Shown here: positions 1-8,199 of the stretch, in pieces
How positions within the stretch are numbered: position 1 is the first letter of the stretch
Layout: every line of letters begins with the position of its first letter
Assembly (NCBI GenBank): GCA_964589765.1
Contig: CAZPUM010000009.1
Coordinates: forward strand, 1-44,427
DNA: 44,427 nucleotides
From: UBA525 sp964589765
GTDB lineage: Archaea > Nanobdellota > Nanobdellia > Woesearchaeales > UBA525
Reading direction: 5' to 3'
Translations under genes and position numbers: made by a program
Notes under the pieces: generated by a model
Told to the model about the DNA's origin: nothing
The model's input: only the letters and a program-made list of their open reading frames with translations
Database searches by the model: none

Positions 1-625
1 CCGTGGGAAACTGAGTGACAGCACCGCCACCACCGCCGGCCCCACCTGCTCCTCCCCCACCGCCACCGCCGGCCCCGCCACCACCACCACCTGCACCGGC
101 ACCACCCCCACCAGTACCACCCCCGACATCTCCAGTGGTGTCGTTTCCACCTTGGGTTCCATTGGTATCATTCACAGTGATATTTCCTCCGGGCGCCTCA
201 CAATCCTGAGGGCAGGTCACATTATCTTCAAACAAAATATCACAGAAGTCATCACCACATTCCGGAACAGGGTGGTGAAGTCTCAAATATTTAAACTCGC
301 CAGAATCTGTTCTATTGTCACCTTCAAGAACAAGCAACGCCTGTCCATTGTACCTGAAAAACAACCTTGTTCCGTTAGTGAACCCTTCACTAACAGAGGT
401 TTCAGGGTCGTCTGTTGGACAGGTTAGCAACCCGAAGGTTCCGTTGTTTTTTACAACAAAAGAGGCGCAGTTAATCCCGGATGCATTTGCAGAAATTACG
501 GCATTGACTGGAGCGTCCTGTCCTCTCGTATTAACTAGTCCATAAAACTCTGTGGGCAGACCTGGGATTGCATATACAAAGAATGGCAGAACCAGGATTA
601 TCATCACCAAAACACTCCATCTCAT
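1..625 (-). CDS. Secreted protein with Cys-rich and poly-Gly C-terminal region (3' end outside window)
   Basis: This minus-strand reading frame starts at ATG 625-623 and stays open to the window edge, so its C-terminus is missing. The start overlaps the stop of the upstream 224-aa gene (ATGA), indicating translational coupling. The first ~20 residues (MRWSVLVMIILVLPFFVYA) form a signal peptide. A beta-rich segment beginning LPTEFYGLVNTRGQ follows and resembles the FYG-type repeats of archaeal exported proteins. Next come a Cys cluster (CGDDFC...CPQDC, similar to short EGF/Cys-knot-like repeats in archaeal surface proteins), several N-X-T sequons, and a long Gly/Ala run. The poly-Gly stretch probably acts as a flexible spacer before a C-terminal anchor outside the window. 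Function is unknown; a cell-surface location is inferred. Confidence 0.75.
   Translation of the reverse strand, partial: MRWSVLVMIILVLPFFVYAIPGLPTEFYGLVNTRGQDAPVNAVISANASGINCASFVVKNNGTFGLLTCPTDDPETSVSEGFTNGTRLFFRYNGQALLVLEGDNRTDSGEFKYLRLHHPVPECGDDFCDILFEDNVTCPQDCEAPGGNITVNDTNGTQGGNDTTGDVGGGTGGGGAGAGGGGGGAGGGGGGGAGGAGGGGGAVTQFPT
15..128 (-). repeat. Low-complexity GGT/GGC coding repeat (poly-Gly/Ala linker)
   Basis: The plus strand shows an almost unbroken series of CCA/CCG/CCC/GCC triplets, which reads as Gly and Ala on the minus strand within the partial secreted protein. Such runs are length-unstable, so copy number may vary between cells or between assemblies. Confidence 0.8.
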
Positions 626-1296
626 GATGCTGTCAACCCCCAACTTGTCAATGAAGTTCCATTGATCCAATAGCCCTCTCCTGGAACTGTAAGATTCAGC
701 GTTCCACCTACAAAAGGAATGTATGATTCGTAAATTCCTTGACTATTATTGTATGTTCTCGCCTCCGTTATCGAAGTATTAATTAAACCAAGGGTTTCAG
801 ATGCATTTTTTACAGCAAGAGAGGGATAGCCAACAAGTTGCCAGCCCCTTATCACAGGAACAGATGTTGAAACAGGTATAGATCCTGTGAAGTTTATGGT
901 TCTTGTTGAGTTCATTACTGCAACATAACCTACTCTTCTTGAAGTGAACTGTAGGTCGTTTATTACATAAGAGGGCAGATTAGGATTGAATACTTTCCAA
1001 GGGTCTGCGCTTCCTGGAATATACTGGTAGGTTGCCCAGACTCCTGAATAGGAACCGTTCCAGAATCTTAAGACAGACTCAGCCGTAGTAGTACACGATA
1101 AAGAAATCAGGTTCAAACCAGTGTAGGCCGTAAAACTACAGTTCGCGGGTTCTGATGGAGTGACGTTGAGCGTCGTACCTGATTCTGAATATCTTCCTGT
1201 TATTGTTGGCTCAAAAATAAACATGGATATCAAAAGAAGTAACAAAAACAGTCCTGCCACGATGATTATTTTTGCCATCTGAAACTCGTGTCTCAT
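622..1296 (-). CDS. Exported protein with N-terminal membrane helix
   Basis: 224 aa. An uncleaved or cleaved hydrophobic N-terminus (residues 8-28, IIIVAGLFLLLLLISMFIF) is followed by a Ser/Thr/Asn-rich beta domain. The middle repeats a motif around GWQLVGYPS and ends near GYWINGTS; this 'GW..VGYP' pattern recurs in exported proteins of uncultured archaea. Several N-X-S/T sequons suggest glycosylation. Its ATG overlaps the stop of the small AbrB-like gene upstream (ATGA), and its own stop overlaps the start of the next secreted protein, so the three genes form one translationally coupled operon. Precise function is unknown. Confidence 0.8.
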   Translation of the reverse strand: MRHEFQMAKIIIVAGLFLLLLLISMFIFEPTITGRYSESGTTLNVTPSEPANCSFTAYTGLNLISLSCTTTAESVLRFWNGSYSGVWATYQYIPGSADPWKVFNPNLPSYVINDLQFTSRRVGYVAVMNSTRTINFTGSIPVSTSVPVIRGWQLVGYPSLAVKNASETLGLINTSITEARTYNNSQGIYESYIPFVGGTLNLTVPGEGYWINGTSLTSWGLTAS

Positions 1297-1463
1297 TTAG
1301 AATCACCCCTCTCCTCAAAAGAGAGCTCCCACTTGCGGGTTTCAGGGTTAAAATCAAAGACGACATCATACTTTTTGTCAGGATCAAGTTCAAACAGAAG
1401 AGGCTTCGGCAAAGTAGTTTCATGGGAGCCCCCTCTGGGGTACAACTTACGCCTAAACCTCAT
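1293..1463 (-). CDS. Small AbrB-like DNA-binding protein (56 aa)
   Basis: The frame encodes MRFRRKLYPRGGSHETTLPK at its N-terminus, then a KYDVVFDFNPE segment and WELSFEERGDSK at the C-terminus. The pattern RK-Y-RGGS---TLPK-L followed by two short beta strands matches the swapped-hairpin AbrB/SpoVT fold (family knowledge; similarity judged by eye). The ATG at 1463 lies about 29 nt downstream of a TATA box (TTTATAAA, 1489-1496), so the mRNA is probably leaderless. Its TGA overlaps the ATG of the exported 224-aa protein (1293-1296). By analogy with the other regulator/surface-protein pairs in this window, it may regulate its own operon. Confidence 0.72.
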   Translation of the reverse strand: MRFRRKLYPRGGSHETTLPKPLLFELDPDKKYDVVFDFNPETRKWELSFEERGDSK

Positions 1464-1486
1464 TTAAGCCTGTTTTGAGGGGCTCT

Positions 1487-1497
1487 CATTTATAAAG
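1487..1497 (-). promoter_or_regulatory. TATA box for the AbrB-like/exported-protein operon
   Basis: TTTATAAA reads on the minus strand at 1496-1489, centred 29 nt upstream of the ATG at 1463. This is the spacing expected for a leaderless archaeal transcript. Confidence 0.6.
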
Positions 1498-1551
1498 CTA
1501 CTTATTTAAATACATATAAATTTACTTATTTTTTAGTAAAAACACCATTCC

Positions 1552-1570
1552 AGTATACTTTTTAGTATAC
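1552..1570. promoter_or_regulatory. Paired GTATAC operator candidate
   Basis: Two AGTATAC heptamers (1552-1558 and 1564-1570) lie 12 nt apart in the intergenic region between the divergent genes starting at 1463 and 1648. Each contains the palindrome GTATAC. A TATA-like box (CATTTATATACTAG, 1581-1594) for the plus-strand gene follows, and an AT-rich box also lies at 1503-1521. Similar GTATAC pairs occur at 8302-8320, 9855-9874 and 14174-14192. Confidence 0.55.
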
Positions 1571-1647
1571 GAGACCGTAACATTTATATACTAGTTCAAA
1601 GATGTAGGGAAATCAACAAAAAGGGAACTTACCCACCACCGCAATAT

Positions 1648-2064
1648 ATGGTAATCCTATTCGACCAATTCAACCTGCCTGAAGACATCTATGAGATAGT
1701 CTTCGCGACAGAACAGCAGGTCCTTGTTGGACGGATGCTCATCGAAGAGATGAAGCGACTCGGTGGCGAGATGGGAAAGACAGAGATGTCAATGTTCGCA
1801 ACCGCCCTACACGAGGGCACTGTGATTGGCAGGAAAACTGAGAGCCGATTTCCTGTCAAAAAAGAGGTGAAGATCAGCTACAACAAGAGGCAGTTTTACG
1901 ACCGCATCTTGACACCCATGAAAACCATGGGAATGATTGACTACGATCTTTACAAAAAGACATACAAAATAAGTGACAAGTTCAGCAAGAACATGATGCG
2001 CGTAGGTCTAATGTGGAGCCAAGAACGTTCCAAACCACCAGGCTCAATGGCGCTAAAGCGCTGA
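1648..2064 (+). CDS. Winged-helix-like DNA-binding protein, putative
   Basis: 138 aa, no signal peptide, many basic and aromatic residues. Residues ~45-115 (KTEMSMFATAL ... FYDRILTPMKTMGMIDYDLY ... YKISDKFSKNM) look like a winged-helix domain: a helical segment, a recognition helix with basic residues, then a two-strand wing with MIDYDLYKKTYKIS. This is a by-eye fold guess; no close family is recognised. It is transcribed divergently from the AbrB-like operon and has the paired GTATAC element in its promoter region. It may control one or both divergent units. Confidence 0.6.
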   Translation: MVILFDQFNLPEDIYEIVFATEQQVLVGRMLIEEMKRLGGEMGKTEMSMFATALHEGTVIGRKTESRFPVKKEVKISYNKRQFYDRILTPMKTMGMIDYDLYKKTYKISDKFSKNMMRVGLMWSQERSKPPGSMALKR

Positions 2065-2197
2065 ATAGTGCGACAAAGGTAGCCGATTGACGGCAAATAT
2101 CACACATATCACGTTGAAAGGAACCCCTGGCTGTGTTTCTTACACATGCCCTCCCCCCACAACCCACCACAGAGTACAGCCGGGGCTTCTTTCTTTT
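2065..2197 (+). terminator. Structured 3' region with long-range stem and T-run
   Basis: After the 138-aa gene, CCCCTGGCTGT (2124-2134) can pair with ACAGCCGGGG (2176-2185) leaving one bulged T, and a T-rich run (CTTCTTTCTTTTTT, 2186-2199) follows. This fits a plus-strand terminator with an unusually large ~41-nt loop of C-rich sequence. The segment also contains GTGCGACAAAGGT at 2068-2080, the same 13-mer found in the leaders of two other genes. Confidence 0.5.
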
Positions 2198-2740
2198 TTA
2201 TTCTAAGTCCTGCGAGGGATAACAGTTAAGAAGTCTCAAAGCGGATTCATAATCTGTCTGCACACTTTCAGAATGTTCTATAAACTCATCTTCAGGAACC
2301 CTGTACTTTTTAGTCTGTATAAAAAAAGCACCCCTTTTGTCATCGGCCGAACTAACTTTATTTTCAAGGTTACCAACATAAAACCAAAGACCTATCTTTC
2401 TGAAAATACCCGCATACTTAAGACGATACATCGCATCCACATCTCCATCAAGGTCATAGTCAACAGCTGCAAACACTTGCTTGCGCTCTTTATCTTGAAC
2501 AATATCTGCAGCCACCCTGATTTCCGGAGAGTACCCAACAACCCTATGAACCGAATCGTCCTCCTCTATAGTAATATAGTAACTGGATATGTTTTCAGTG
2601 TGCTCCTTAAAGAAAACCTCATGACCTTCCACCCCACCGTTTGACAAAGCATAAGGAAACGGCCTTGGAGTACTGGCTAAAGCGACAGAAGCCAGAATAG
2701 TGGCCAAAGGAAGAATTACAGCGCCCCGTCTATTTTTCAC
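2198..2740 (-). CDS. Secreted protein of unknown function
   Basis: 180 aa starting with GTG at 2740. No strong Shine-Dalgarno precedes it, but a TTTTTTAA-type TATA sequence near 2762-2770 places the transcription start at about the GTG, so it is probably leaderless. The N-terminus (KNRRGAVILPLATILASVALA) is a signal peptide. The mature part contains DYDLDGDVD, an Asp-rich loop resembling Ca-binding FG-GAP/EF-hand-like loops, followed by alternating charged and aromatic residues. It is convergent with the 138-aa gene. No family is recognised. Confidence 0.65.
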   Translation of the reverse strand: MKNRRGAVILPLATILASVALASTPRPFPYALSNGGVEGHEVFFKEHTENISSYYITIEEDDSVHRVVGYSPEIRVAADIVQDKERKQVFAAVDYDLDGDVDAMYRLKYAGIFRKIGLWFYVGNLENKVSSADDKRGAFFIQTKKYRVPEDEFIEHSESVQTDYESALRLLNCYPSQDLE

Positions 2741-2800
2741 AATCTCAGGGCCAAATTTGGCATTAAAAAACTTATGACCAGAATGTATATAGCATAACGT

Positions 2801-3421
2801 TTAGTGTATGAAAATTGTCGGAGTGAAAAGTTCAGAATCAAACGGATTCTCTCTTATTTCCAACAAACAAGGAACCCCGCCTATCTCCGCAGGACCTAGA
2901 CCATAACAGTTAAACGCTTTGTAGAAACTCATAGGAAAAGCATCCTGTAAGCCATTAATTATATTCTCCACAGTGCTAAAATGAGTTGAGTCACCTTCCG
3001 GTTGGTGTATAAACACAACTTTATCGAGGTCCATTGGTTGGTCAGCAACATCATCACCAACAACCAAAAGTTTATGAGACGCCATACCATAGGATATCCC
3101 ATACAACTTTGCTATGCCCCCGTAACATTTAGAAAGAGAGTACTCGTAACGCCTATCAGGAATCTCATGTTTTACTTTAAGTCCATCCCACCTTTTGAAA
3201 TACTGATTTAGACCTGATTCTTCTAAAGCCTCTTCAATACCCCAGCGAAGTGATGTCAAATGATTAATGTACCCCTTCTCAGACAATCTTTGGAGCCCCT
3301 CCTCAGACCCTCGCCTAGGAGTCCAATCATCACCTAGCAATGTATAGTCTAAATCCCAGCAGATTACTCTACTTGTGGTGAGGCATCCTATGGGTCTTGA
3401 AGTTATATCCACATTTCTCAC
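2801..3421 (-). CDS. HAD-superfamily hydrolase
   Basis: The sequence has HAD motif I (VICWDLDYTLL, nucleophile Asp and general-acid Asp), a possible motif II Thr/Ser in NHLTSLRWG, and motif IV GDDVADQPMDLD. The reaction would be a Mg-dependent phosphomonoester hydrolysis; the substrate is not evident. The reading frame is open further upstream (to 3505), but that part overlaps the conserved zinc-ribbon C-terminus of the neighbouring gene. I therefore place the start at GTG 3421-3419, which has GGAG six bases before it and gives ~206 aa, still overlapping the upstream gene by 53 nt. A later start at GTG 3413-3411 is also possible. The overlap suggests co-transcription with the zinc-ribbon membrane protein. 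Confidence 0.75.
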   Translation of the reverse strand: MRNVDITSRPIGCLTTSRVICWDLDYTLLGDDWTPRRGSEEGLQRLSEKGYINHLTSLRWGIEEALEESGLNQYFKRWDGLKVKHEIPDRRYEYSLSKCYGGIAKLYGISYGMASHKLLVVGDDVADQPMDLDKVVFIHQPEGDSTHFSTVENIINGLQDAFPMSFYKAFNCYGLGPAEIGGVPCLLEIRENPFDSELFTPTIFIH

Positions 3422-5135
3422 AAGTTCTCCTTCCTCTCGGGTTCTTGTGTCCGCAGTGCGGACATTTCTTCTTTGTGCCCAGCCACAATAGTAGGAGTAG
3501 CACAAGTAGTATTACAACCGCATACACGATGTACATCGTGTATCCTGATTTGAATTCCAAGGGGAATGTCTCTTCTTTAATCTTGATTCGAGACAGTTCG
3601 CGTTCTCCATAGAACGCTCGAACCCTGATCTCAGGGTTTTCATCGAAGTCCTCTTCTGCCATCTCTACTTCGACGCGAATCTTTCCTGTCTTTCCTGGAG
3701 CTATCTTAATAACCCCGTCGCCTCCAACAGTGATCTCTTCATCATTAATCAACAGGTCGACCAGCTCGACACTCACATAGGCATCTTTTTTTCCTATGTT
3801 TTTAATTTCCACAAAGAAACTGTTCTGGCTCTTGTCGTAGTACAGCCCCACAATCTCAATCTCTGCGTCATCTAAAATTTCAACGATATCTATGTCAAAC
3901 TGGGTTTGATAGGTGTTTTCAAGACTCTTAGTTCCTTCACCGTAAATTACGAATATATCCCCTGTCAGTTCATCTGACTGAAAGTTCAGAGGGTTACCAT
4001 CAGTATCTACCCTATACACTATAGTCTTAAACTCGTTTTTGTCAAGGAAAATAGGTTTCTCATCACCGAGGACTATAACTTCACCACCATCTCTAACAGT
4101 TATTGTGCCTTTAAAGTACATGGCAAGATTCTCTGTGTTTCTATAAGTGACTTCAAGGGCCCCTGTGGCCCTGTTGTAAACAACGCTTACCACCTCAAGA
4201 TTTAGAGAGTATCGTGGCATGGGGAATCTATCGAGGTCTTCAACCTGTGCAATCGCACCTGTCGGCTCTCTCGCACCCTGTGCGAATTTAACGAAGACAG
4301 ATATGCCAAGGGACCTTCTGACGAACGTCGCGGAGTTCACAAGTTCGTTGCCAATCAGAATTCCAACATCCACGTTTCCTTCTTCAATAAAGTTTCTTAC
4401 CGTCTCTGGAACGTTCTCCCTTCCCAAGAACAGAACTGGGTCCGCTCCGGACATTAGGCCTGCCTCAATAAACTCTCCATTTGTTAGAATGACCTGTGTT
4501 GTTGGTCTTAATGCCTGATACCTTTTCACTATCTCAATATTGTTTTCAAACCTATTTCCGTAGTTTATAACTTCAGGATTGTACTGTGCCAAGCCTTCCT
4601 TTACCGCCCTATCAACTTGACCATAAATTAAAACATTATCCACATCTTTAGTCTCAAGAATATCAAGGATATCATCGATATTATCAGCGTTCGCAAATAT
4701 GACAAAGCTCTTATCCACTTGTGAATAAGGAGCCACAGATAATGCGTTGTAACCATACGCATCATCAACCACTATAAATCTAGATATATCTTCGAGTTCA
4801 TCAAGCAAATCAAGATTTAATGTCATTGTTCTTAATTCATCAGGAGAATCATACCCCCTTGACTGAAGAATTGACTCATAACCTGTGATAAAGGGTTGCA
4901 CTCTGTTGGAAAGTACCCACACCTCATCCCTTTCGACTGGAATTGAGTAAAGGAGGATTGTGCTGTGTCTTGTACTTACAAGAAAATTTGTCGGCATGTT
5001 TGTGAGGTAACCATAGTTCATACCTGTATAAACGTCTCGCCAGTCCTGGCTATTAACGATTATGTGGTCAACCGCGTAAACAGAGGGCATCATCAAGAAT
5101 AGCAATACAACCGCGAAAACCCATCTGTATCTCAT
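3369..5135 (-). CDS. Surface membrane protein with cell-wall-binding-like repeats and cytoplasmic zinc ribbon
   Basis: 588 aa from ATG 5135. An upstream in-frame extension exists, but MRYRWVFAVVLLFLMMPSVYA is a clean signal peptide and a TATA box (TTTATAAAAT, ~5165-5174) sits just upstream. Residues ~20-290 contain alternating hydrophobic strands and motifs such as FVIFANADNIDDILDIL and DNVLIYGQVD, which resemble the cell-wall-binding repeat 2 fold. Two beta-sandwich (CARDB-like) segments follow, then a single membrane helix near the C-terminus (YIVYAVVILLVLLLLLWLG) and a C-X2-C-X10-C-X2-C zinc ribbon (CPHC...CEKC) predicted to lie inside the cell. An external binding region plus an internal Zn finger suggests a structural or sensing role; that is inference. 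Confidence 0.8.
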   Translation of the reverse strand: MRYRWVFAVVLLFLMMPSVYAVDHIIVNSQDWRDVYTGMNYGYLTNMPTNFLVSTRHSTILLYSIPVERDEVWVLSNRVQPFITGYESILQSRGYDSPDELRTMTLNLDLLDELEDISRFIVVDDAYGYNALSVAPYSQVDKSFVIFANADNIDDILDILETKDVDNVLIYGQVDRAVKEGLAQYNPEVINYGNRFENNIEIVKRYQALRPTTQVILTNGEFIEAGLMSGADPVLFLGRENVPETVRNFIEEGNVDVGILIGNELVNSATFVRRSLGISVFVKFAQGAREPTGAIAQVEDLDRFPMPRYSLNLEVVSVVYNRATGALEVTYRNTENLAMYFKGTITVRDGGEVIVLGDEKPIFLDKNEFKTIVYRVDTDGNPLNFQSDELTGDIFVIYGEGTKSLENTYQTQFDIDIVEILDDAEIEIVGLYYDKSQNSFFVEIKNIGKKDAYVSVELVDLLINDEEITVGGDGVIKIAPGKTGKIRVEVEMAEEDFDENPEIRVRAFYGERELSRIKIKEETFPLEFKSGYTMYIVYAVVILLVLLLLLWLGTKKKCPHCGHKNPRGRRTCEKCGYNFKTHRMPHHK

Positions 5136-5190
5136 TCCTACACCAACATTCACTCTGACCGAGACTATTTTATAAACCTTTTGTCGACAA

Positions 5191-6111
5191 TCATATTGAA
5201 CTGTCCGCCTGGAAAATAATGGTACCGTTGCAAACCCCAAACACATTCTGCGTATTATTCAGATAAACCTGCCAATAAGTAGTGTTAATTGTTCCAGCGT
5301 TATTCAACGGTTTCTGTACCGTAAGCTGGGGGACAGGGGTTCTCGCGCCCGACGTCAACTTTACTTTTTCCAAATATGTTGCAGAGCTGTTGGCTGAGAA
5401 TTTCAGCAAATCTACTGTTAGGTTGTTAACTTGACATCTAAATGAAAGACCATCACCAATCCCGCCCCCATACCCTTCAACACTGACATTTATTGGCACA
5501 TTCCCAAGATTCGATACGTTTGCGGTCTCATTGGAACTCAAGTTTCCCATAGCAAGCTTTCCGAAGTCGATTGGGTTTGTGACATTTAGCGCAAATAAAG
5601 TGTTGATTGTGGAAGTGTTACTATTGTTACTTTCAAGGCCGACTGTGTCATTTACAACTATTGTACAATTCCAGTCTGTTGCGTTAGCATAATAGTTAAT
5701 TCTGAACGCACACGAGTAGTTCGCATAATCGCCGTCTTGACTTATAGGCTGGCATGATTCATTCCTATATAGTGTGTTATTGTTAAGTGAGTCATCAAAT
5801 GTTACTTGTGCATCATCATATATTGTTGCTGATACATTCTGAATATCATCAAACCCGTTGTAATCAAGAATGGTGGCATTACAGAAAACTGTAGTCAAAG
5901 TCCCTGCATTAAGTGTGACAGGAGATTGTGCATCAACCTTGATAACTTCAGGAATAAACCCTGTGACGTTCAGTCGCGTATCAACGCTAACGTTCCTGTT
6001 GTTTGGTCCTTGTGTGAAGCTGAAGGCGTTTGTTGATAGGAAGACAACTGAGAAAAGAAAAACTAAGAGAATAAGTAACTCCGCTTTCCACTTCTTTCGG
6101 TCATTTTTCAT
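5191..6111 (-). CDS. Secreted beta-sandwich protein, paralog of the protein at 11469-12407
   Basis: 306 aa. The N-terminal membrane/signal segment (LLILLVFLFSVVFLSTNAF) is followed by FSFTQGPNNRNVSVDTRLNV, which is nearly identical in the 312-aa paralog encoded at 11469-12407. Later shared blocks are ALNVTNPIDFGKLAMG, NVSNLGNVPINVSVEGYG and the C-terminal GVCNGTIIFQA. It has many N-X-S/T sequons and four or more Cys residues, consistent with a glycosylated, disulfide-stabilised exported protein. In both loci this gene directly follows a member of the six-paralog family (here 12 nt after 6124-6852), suggesting the two products work together on the surface. Confidence 0.8.
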   Translation of the reverse strand: MKNDRKKWKAELLILLVFLFSVVFLSTNAFSFTQGPNNRNVSVDTRLNVTGFIPEVIKVDAQSPVTLNAGTLTTVFCNATILDYNGFDDIQNVSATIYDDAQVTFDDSLNNNTLYRNESCQPISQDGDYANYSCAFRINYYANATDWNCTIVVNDTVGLESNNSNTSTINTLFALNVTNPIDFGKLAMGNLSSNETANVSNLGNVPINVSVEGYGGGIGDGLSFRCQVNNLTVDLLKFSANSSATYLEKVKLTSGARTPVPQLTVQKPLNNAGTINTTYWQVYLNNTQNVFGVCNGTIIFQADSSI

Positions 6112-6123
6112 AGCCTCTCATTC

Positions 6124-6852
6124 TCAACCAAGTTCTACATAGAAGTAGTAAGTTAACGTTGCTGTCTCATTGTCAGGAACAATCACCTGGAAGTCAGTCT
6201 GGTTCCTGTTGTAACCGTTCTGGTCACTGAAAACTGGTGCAGCATAGATAATATCTCTGCCAGTATTGTCTGTTAGAGGAATCAGTTGCCAGTTAGCACT
6301 AGCTGCAGGCACCACAGGTGAATCGTCCTGATAGAGGTTTGTAGTGTTACACGTGTTCTGAGGAATAGTTGTCACACCGACAATCAGTTGATCATGCACA
6401 GAAACATTGAAAGTTTCATTATGTGCCATCGAAGGAAGTATGTTCAAGTTACTATCTGAAGTAATGAACTGCGTCCTCGAAGCACAACTAACACTAGTCC
6501 AATCCAAAGTATCATTAGTGCTTACATAAACTTCACCTGTTATGGAACCTTCAAAGTCCCAAGAGTAAAGTGTAAAGTCATCCGAGTCGTCCAATGTAAA
6601 ACTACCTGACACATTTCCGACATATCCCTTCCAGTACACAGTCTGTTGAACGGAAGAAAGAGACATTGTAGTGATGGTTCCCTTACTATCTGCGCGAGAT
6701 GCAGGACTGATTGAAGGTCCTGTGTCAGTGCTTGGATTTGTTATTGACGATCCTGTTGGATCACCCCAGACAAACAGGGATGAGAGAGCTACGGCAAGAA
6801 CTAGCATAAGCAGTATTCCTGCCTGCCTCTCCGGTTTGTGCGTTCTTGCCAT
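6124..6852 (-). CDS. Six-paralog secreted surface protein family, member 1
   Basis: 242 aa from ATG 6852. The first ATG (6861) touches the GGAG Shine-Dalgarno, so the next ATG, with nine bases between, is preferred. A signal peptide ends before GDPTGSS. Family blocks: Gly-Thr-Ile-Thr lead-in, WKGYVGNVSG, TGEVYVSTND, a first Cys in SVSCAS, a second Cys in PQNTCNTTNLY, TDFQVIVPDN, and the C-terminal TYYFYVELG. The two Cys residues are shared by all six members and probably form a disulfide. It is the third gene of the unit that starts with the winged-helix regulator at 8199. Function is unknown; the family also resembles the ectodomain of the HerA-type ATPase at 18210-22298. Confidence 0.82.
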   Translation of the reverse strand: MARTHKPERQAGILLMLVLAVALSSLFVWGDPTGSSITNPSTDTGPSISPASRADSKGTITTMSLSSVQQTVYWKGYVGNVSGSFTLDDSDDFTLYSWDFEGSITGEVYVSTNDTLDWTSVSCASRTQFITSDSNLNILPSMAHNETFNVSVHDQLIVGVTTIPQNTCNTTNLYQDDSPVVPAASANWQLIPLTDNTGRDIIYAAPVFSDQNGYNRNQTDFQVIVPDNETATLTYYFYVELG

Positions 6853-6874
6853 TTTTCTCATCTCCTTCTTCTGC

Positions 6875-7603
6875 TTACTGTAGCTGTACCCAGAAGTAGT
6901 AATCCGTAGCTCCTATGCTTCCTGTCTTCTCATTCTCACCAACAAGTAGCTGGAAGTCGTATGCGCTTCCGTCAAATCCTGTGGTTGAGTCATTTGTTGC
7001 TGTTGAATACACAATGTTCGAACCACCATCATGTAACAATACCTGCACCCAGTCAGATGTCTGCGCGATACCGCTTGAGAAAGCAAATGTACTGTTGCAT
7101 GTATCTGTAGACACAGTGTTCGAGTCAGTTATCACAAGCGCAGGGTGGTCCCTTTGCGTGAATGTGTTCTCGACACTGTCCGCGTCTGTTGAAGAGACTC
7201 CCAAGTATGTGTTTTCTGTGGAAATTGCAGTCCCATCCGCACACACTACGTTGTCCCATGTGATTGAAGCAGCTCGCGTTCCGTAAACCAGTCCATCCAC
7301 TGATGTAAGGGTCCAGTTGTAGAACTTGTCGTTACCTGAATTTCCAAGCACAATTTCTCCTGTAATGTCTCCGTAGAAACCTGCCCATGCTGTCGTTACC
7401 ACTATCGCATCAATGTCAATCTCAGAGACGTTTCCGCCCTGAGCAGGCGCAGTCTGTGCTGACGTTGGTACGCCATAGAAACTGCTTCCCTGTCTTGTGA
7501 CATCAGATGCACCTGATGGGTCTGCCAGCGAGAATACCGCACCGAATGTCAGTGCAACAATCGCTACAAGCAGAACTGTTCCGATAAATCTGTTGTTTGT
7601 CAT
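6875..7603 (-). CDS. Six-paralog secreted surface protein family, member 2
   Basis: 242 aa. Signal peptide (GTVLLVAIVALTFGAVFSLA) followed by DPSGAS, the family's mature N-terminal D/E-P signature. Conserved blocks: QGGNVSEIDIDAIVVTTAW, GFYGDITGEI, Cys in NVVCADG, Cys in TDTCNSTFAF, IVYSTATNDSTTGFDGSAYD and the terminal TDYYFWVQLQ. The ATG overlaps the stop of the winged-helix regulator (7600-7603, ATGA), so synthesis is coupled to that of the regulator. Its C-terminal half gives the clearest match to the ATPase ectodomain (see findings). Confidence 0.83.
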   Translation of the reverse strand: MTNNRFIGTVLLVAIVALTFGAVFSLADPSGASDVTRQGSSFYGVPTSAQTAPAQGGNVSEIDIDAIVVTTAWAGFYGDITGEIVLGNSGNDKFYNWTLTSVDGLVYGTRAASITWDNVVCADGTAISTENTYLGVSSTDADSVENTFTQRDHPALVITDSNTVSTDTCNSTFAFSSGIAQTSDWVQVLLHDGGSNIVYSTATNDSTTGFDGSAYDFQLLVGENEKTGSIGATDYYFWVQLQ

Positions 7604-8199
7604 CTCTCATCACCACTATTATTTGTTATCCCCTTTGGATCGTAAAGTATGTACATACTCTCTGCTGGAGGCAGGTCTGTACTGAAAACCACCTGGCGTT
7701 TGACGCCTTCAGGATCGGTTACTGTGAATGGATTAATCTCGTGCTGTTTGCCTTTGAACTTCACAATAAAAGTCACAGGAAGTTCTCTCGTCATATCAAT
7801 CCCTAAGAAAGAAAGCTTGTCAAAGTGTTTCTCAATCTGCCAGAACGCTTTCTCTAATGTGTAATGCATATCCTTCTGAGGGTAGAACCAGATTCTCATC
7901 GTCAGCTTGTTGTAATTTGAAAGCTGTAGAATTCTTTTGTCTACAAAGTTACCAGAGGTTGCAATTAAATAACTCAGGTTTCCAGAAAGACTGTACAGGA
8001 CTCGGGGCTTGCCCTTATCCCTGTTAGAAATTCGCTCACTCTTTACAAGCCCCGCCATTTCCAGCAGACGAAGTTGCTGGCTGATGTTTGCAATAGATGT
8101 TTTACAAGCTTTAGAAAGCTCGAGTGGACTTGAAGGTCCTGTCTCAAGTTGCTTGAGTATATCCCACTTGCTCGCTGTAAAGAGCGTTTCGTGCTCCAT
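7600..8199 (-). CDS. ArsR-like winged-helix regulator with C-terminal sensor-like domain
   Basis: 199 aa. Residues ~1-65 form a winged-helix DNA-binding domain: TLFTASKWDILKQLETGPSS, recognition helix around TSIANISQQLRLLEMAGLVK, and wing SNRDKGKPRVLYSLSG. Residues ~75-199 form a second, non-ArsR domain with EKAFWQIEKHFDKLSFL and a terminal YILYDPKG block; both blocks recur in the 185-aa paralog at 9256-9804. The gene is translationally coupled to secreted-family member 2. A TATA-like box (~8341-8353) and a GTATAC pair (8302-8320) lie upstream, with a leader of about 120 nt. Autoregulation through that pair is inferred. Confidence 0.85.
   Translation of the reverse strand: MEHETLFTASKWDILKQLETGPSSPLELSKACKTSIANISQQLRLLEMAGLVKSERISNRDKGKPRVLYSLSGNLSYLIATSGNFVDKRILQLSNYNKLTMRIWFYPQKDMHYTLEKAFWQIEKHFDKLSFLGIDMTRELPVTFIVKFKGKQHEINPFTVTDPEGVKRQVVFSTDLPPAESMYILYDPKGITNNSGDER

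Noticed and set aside
1..209. Poly-Pro plus-strand frame
   Set aside because: Antisense reading of the Gly-rich tail of the secreted protein.
2087..2206. 39-aa frame from TTG with AAAGGT six bases upstream
   Set aside because: It spans the terminator stem and T-run and the product looks non-protein-like (CPPPTTHHR); kept only as part of the box finding.
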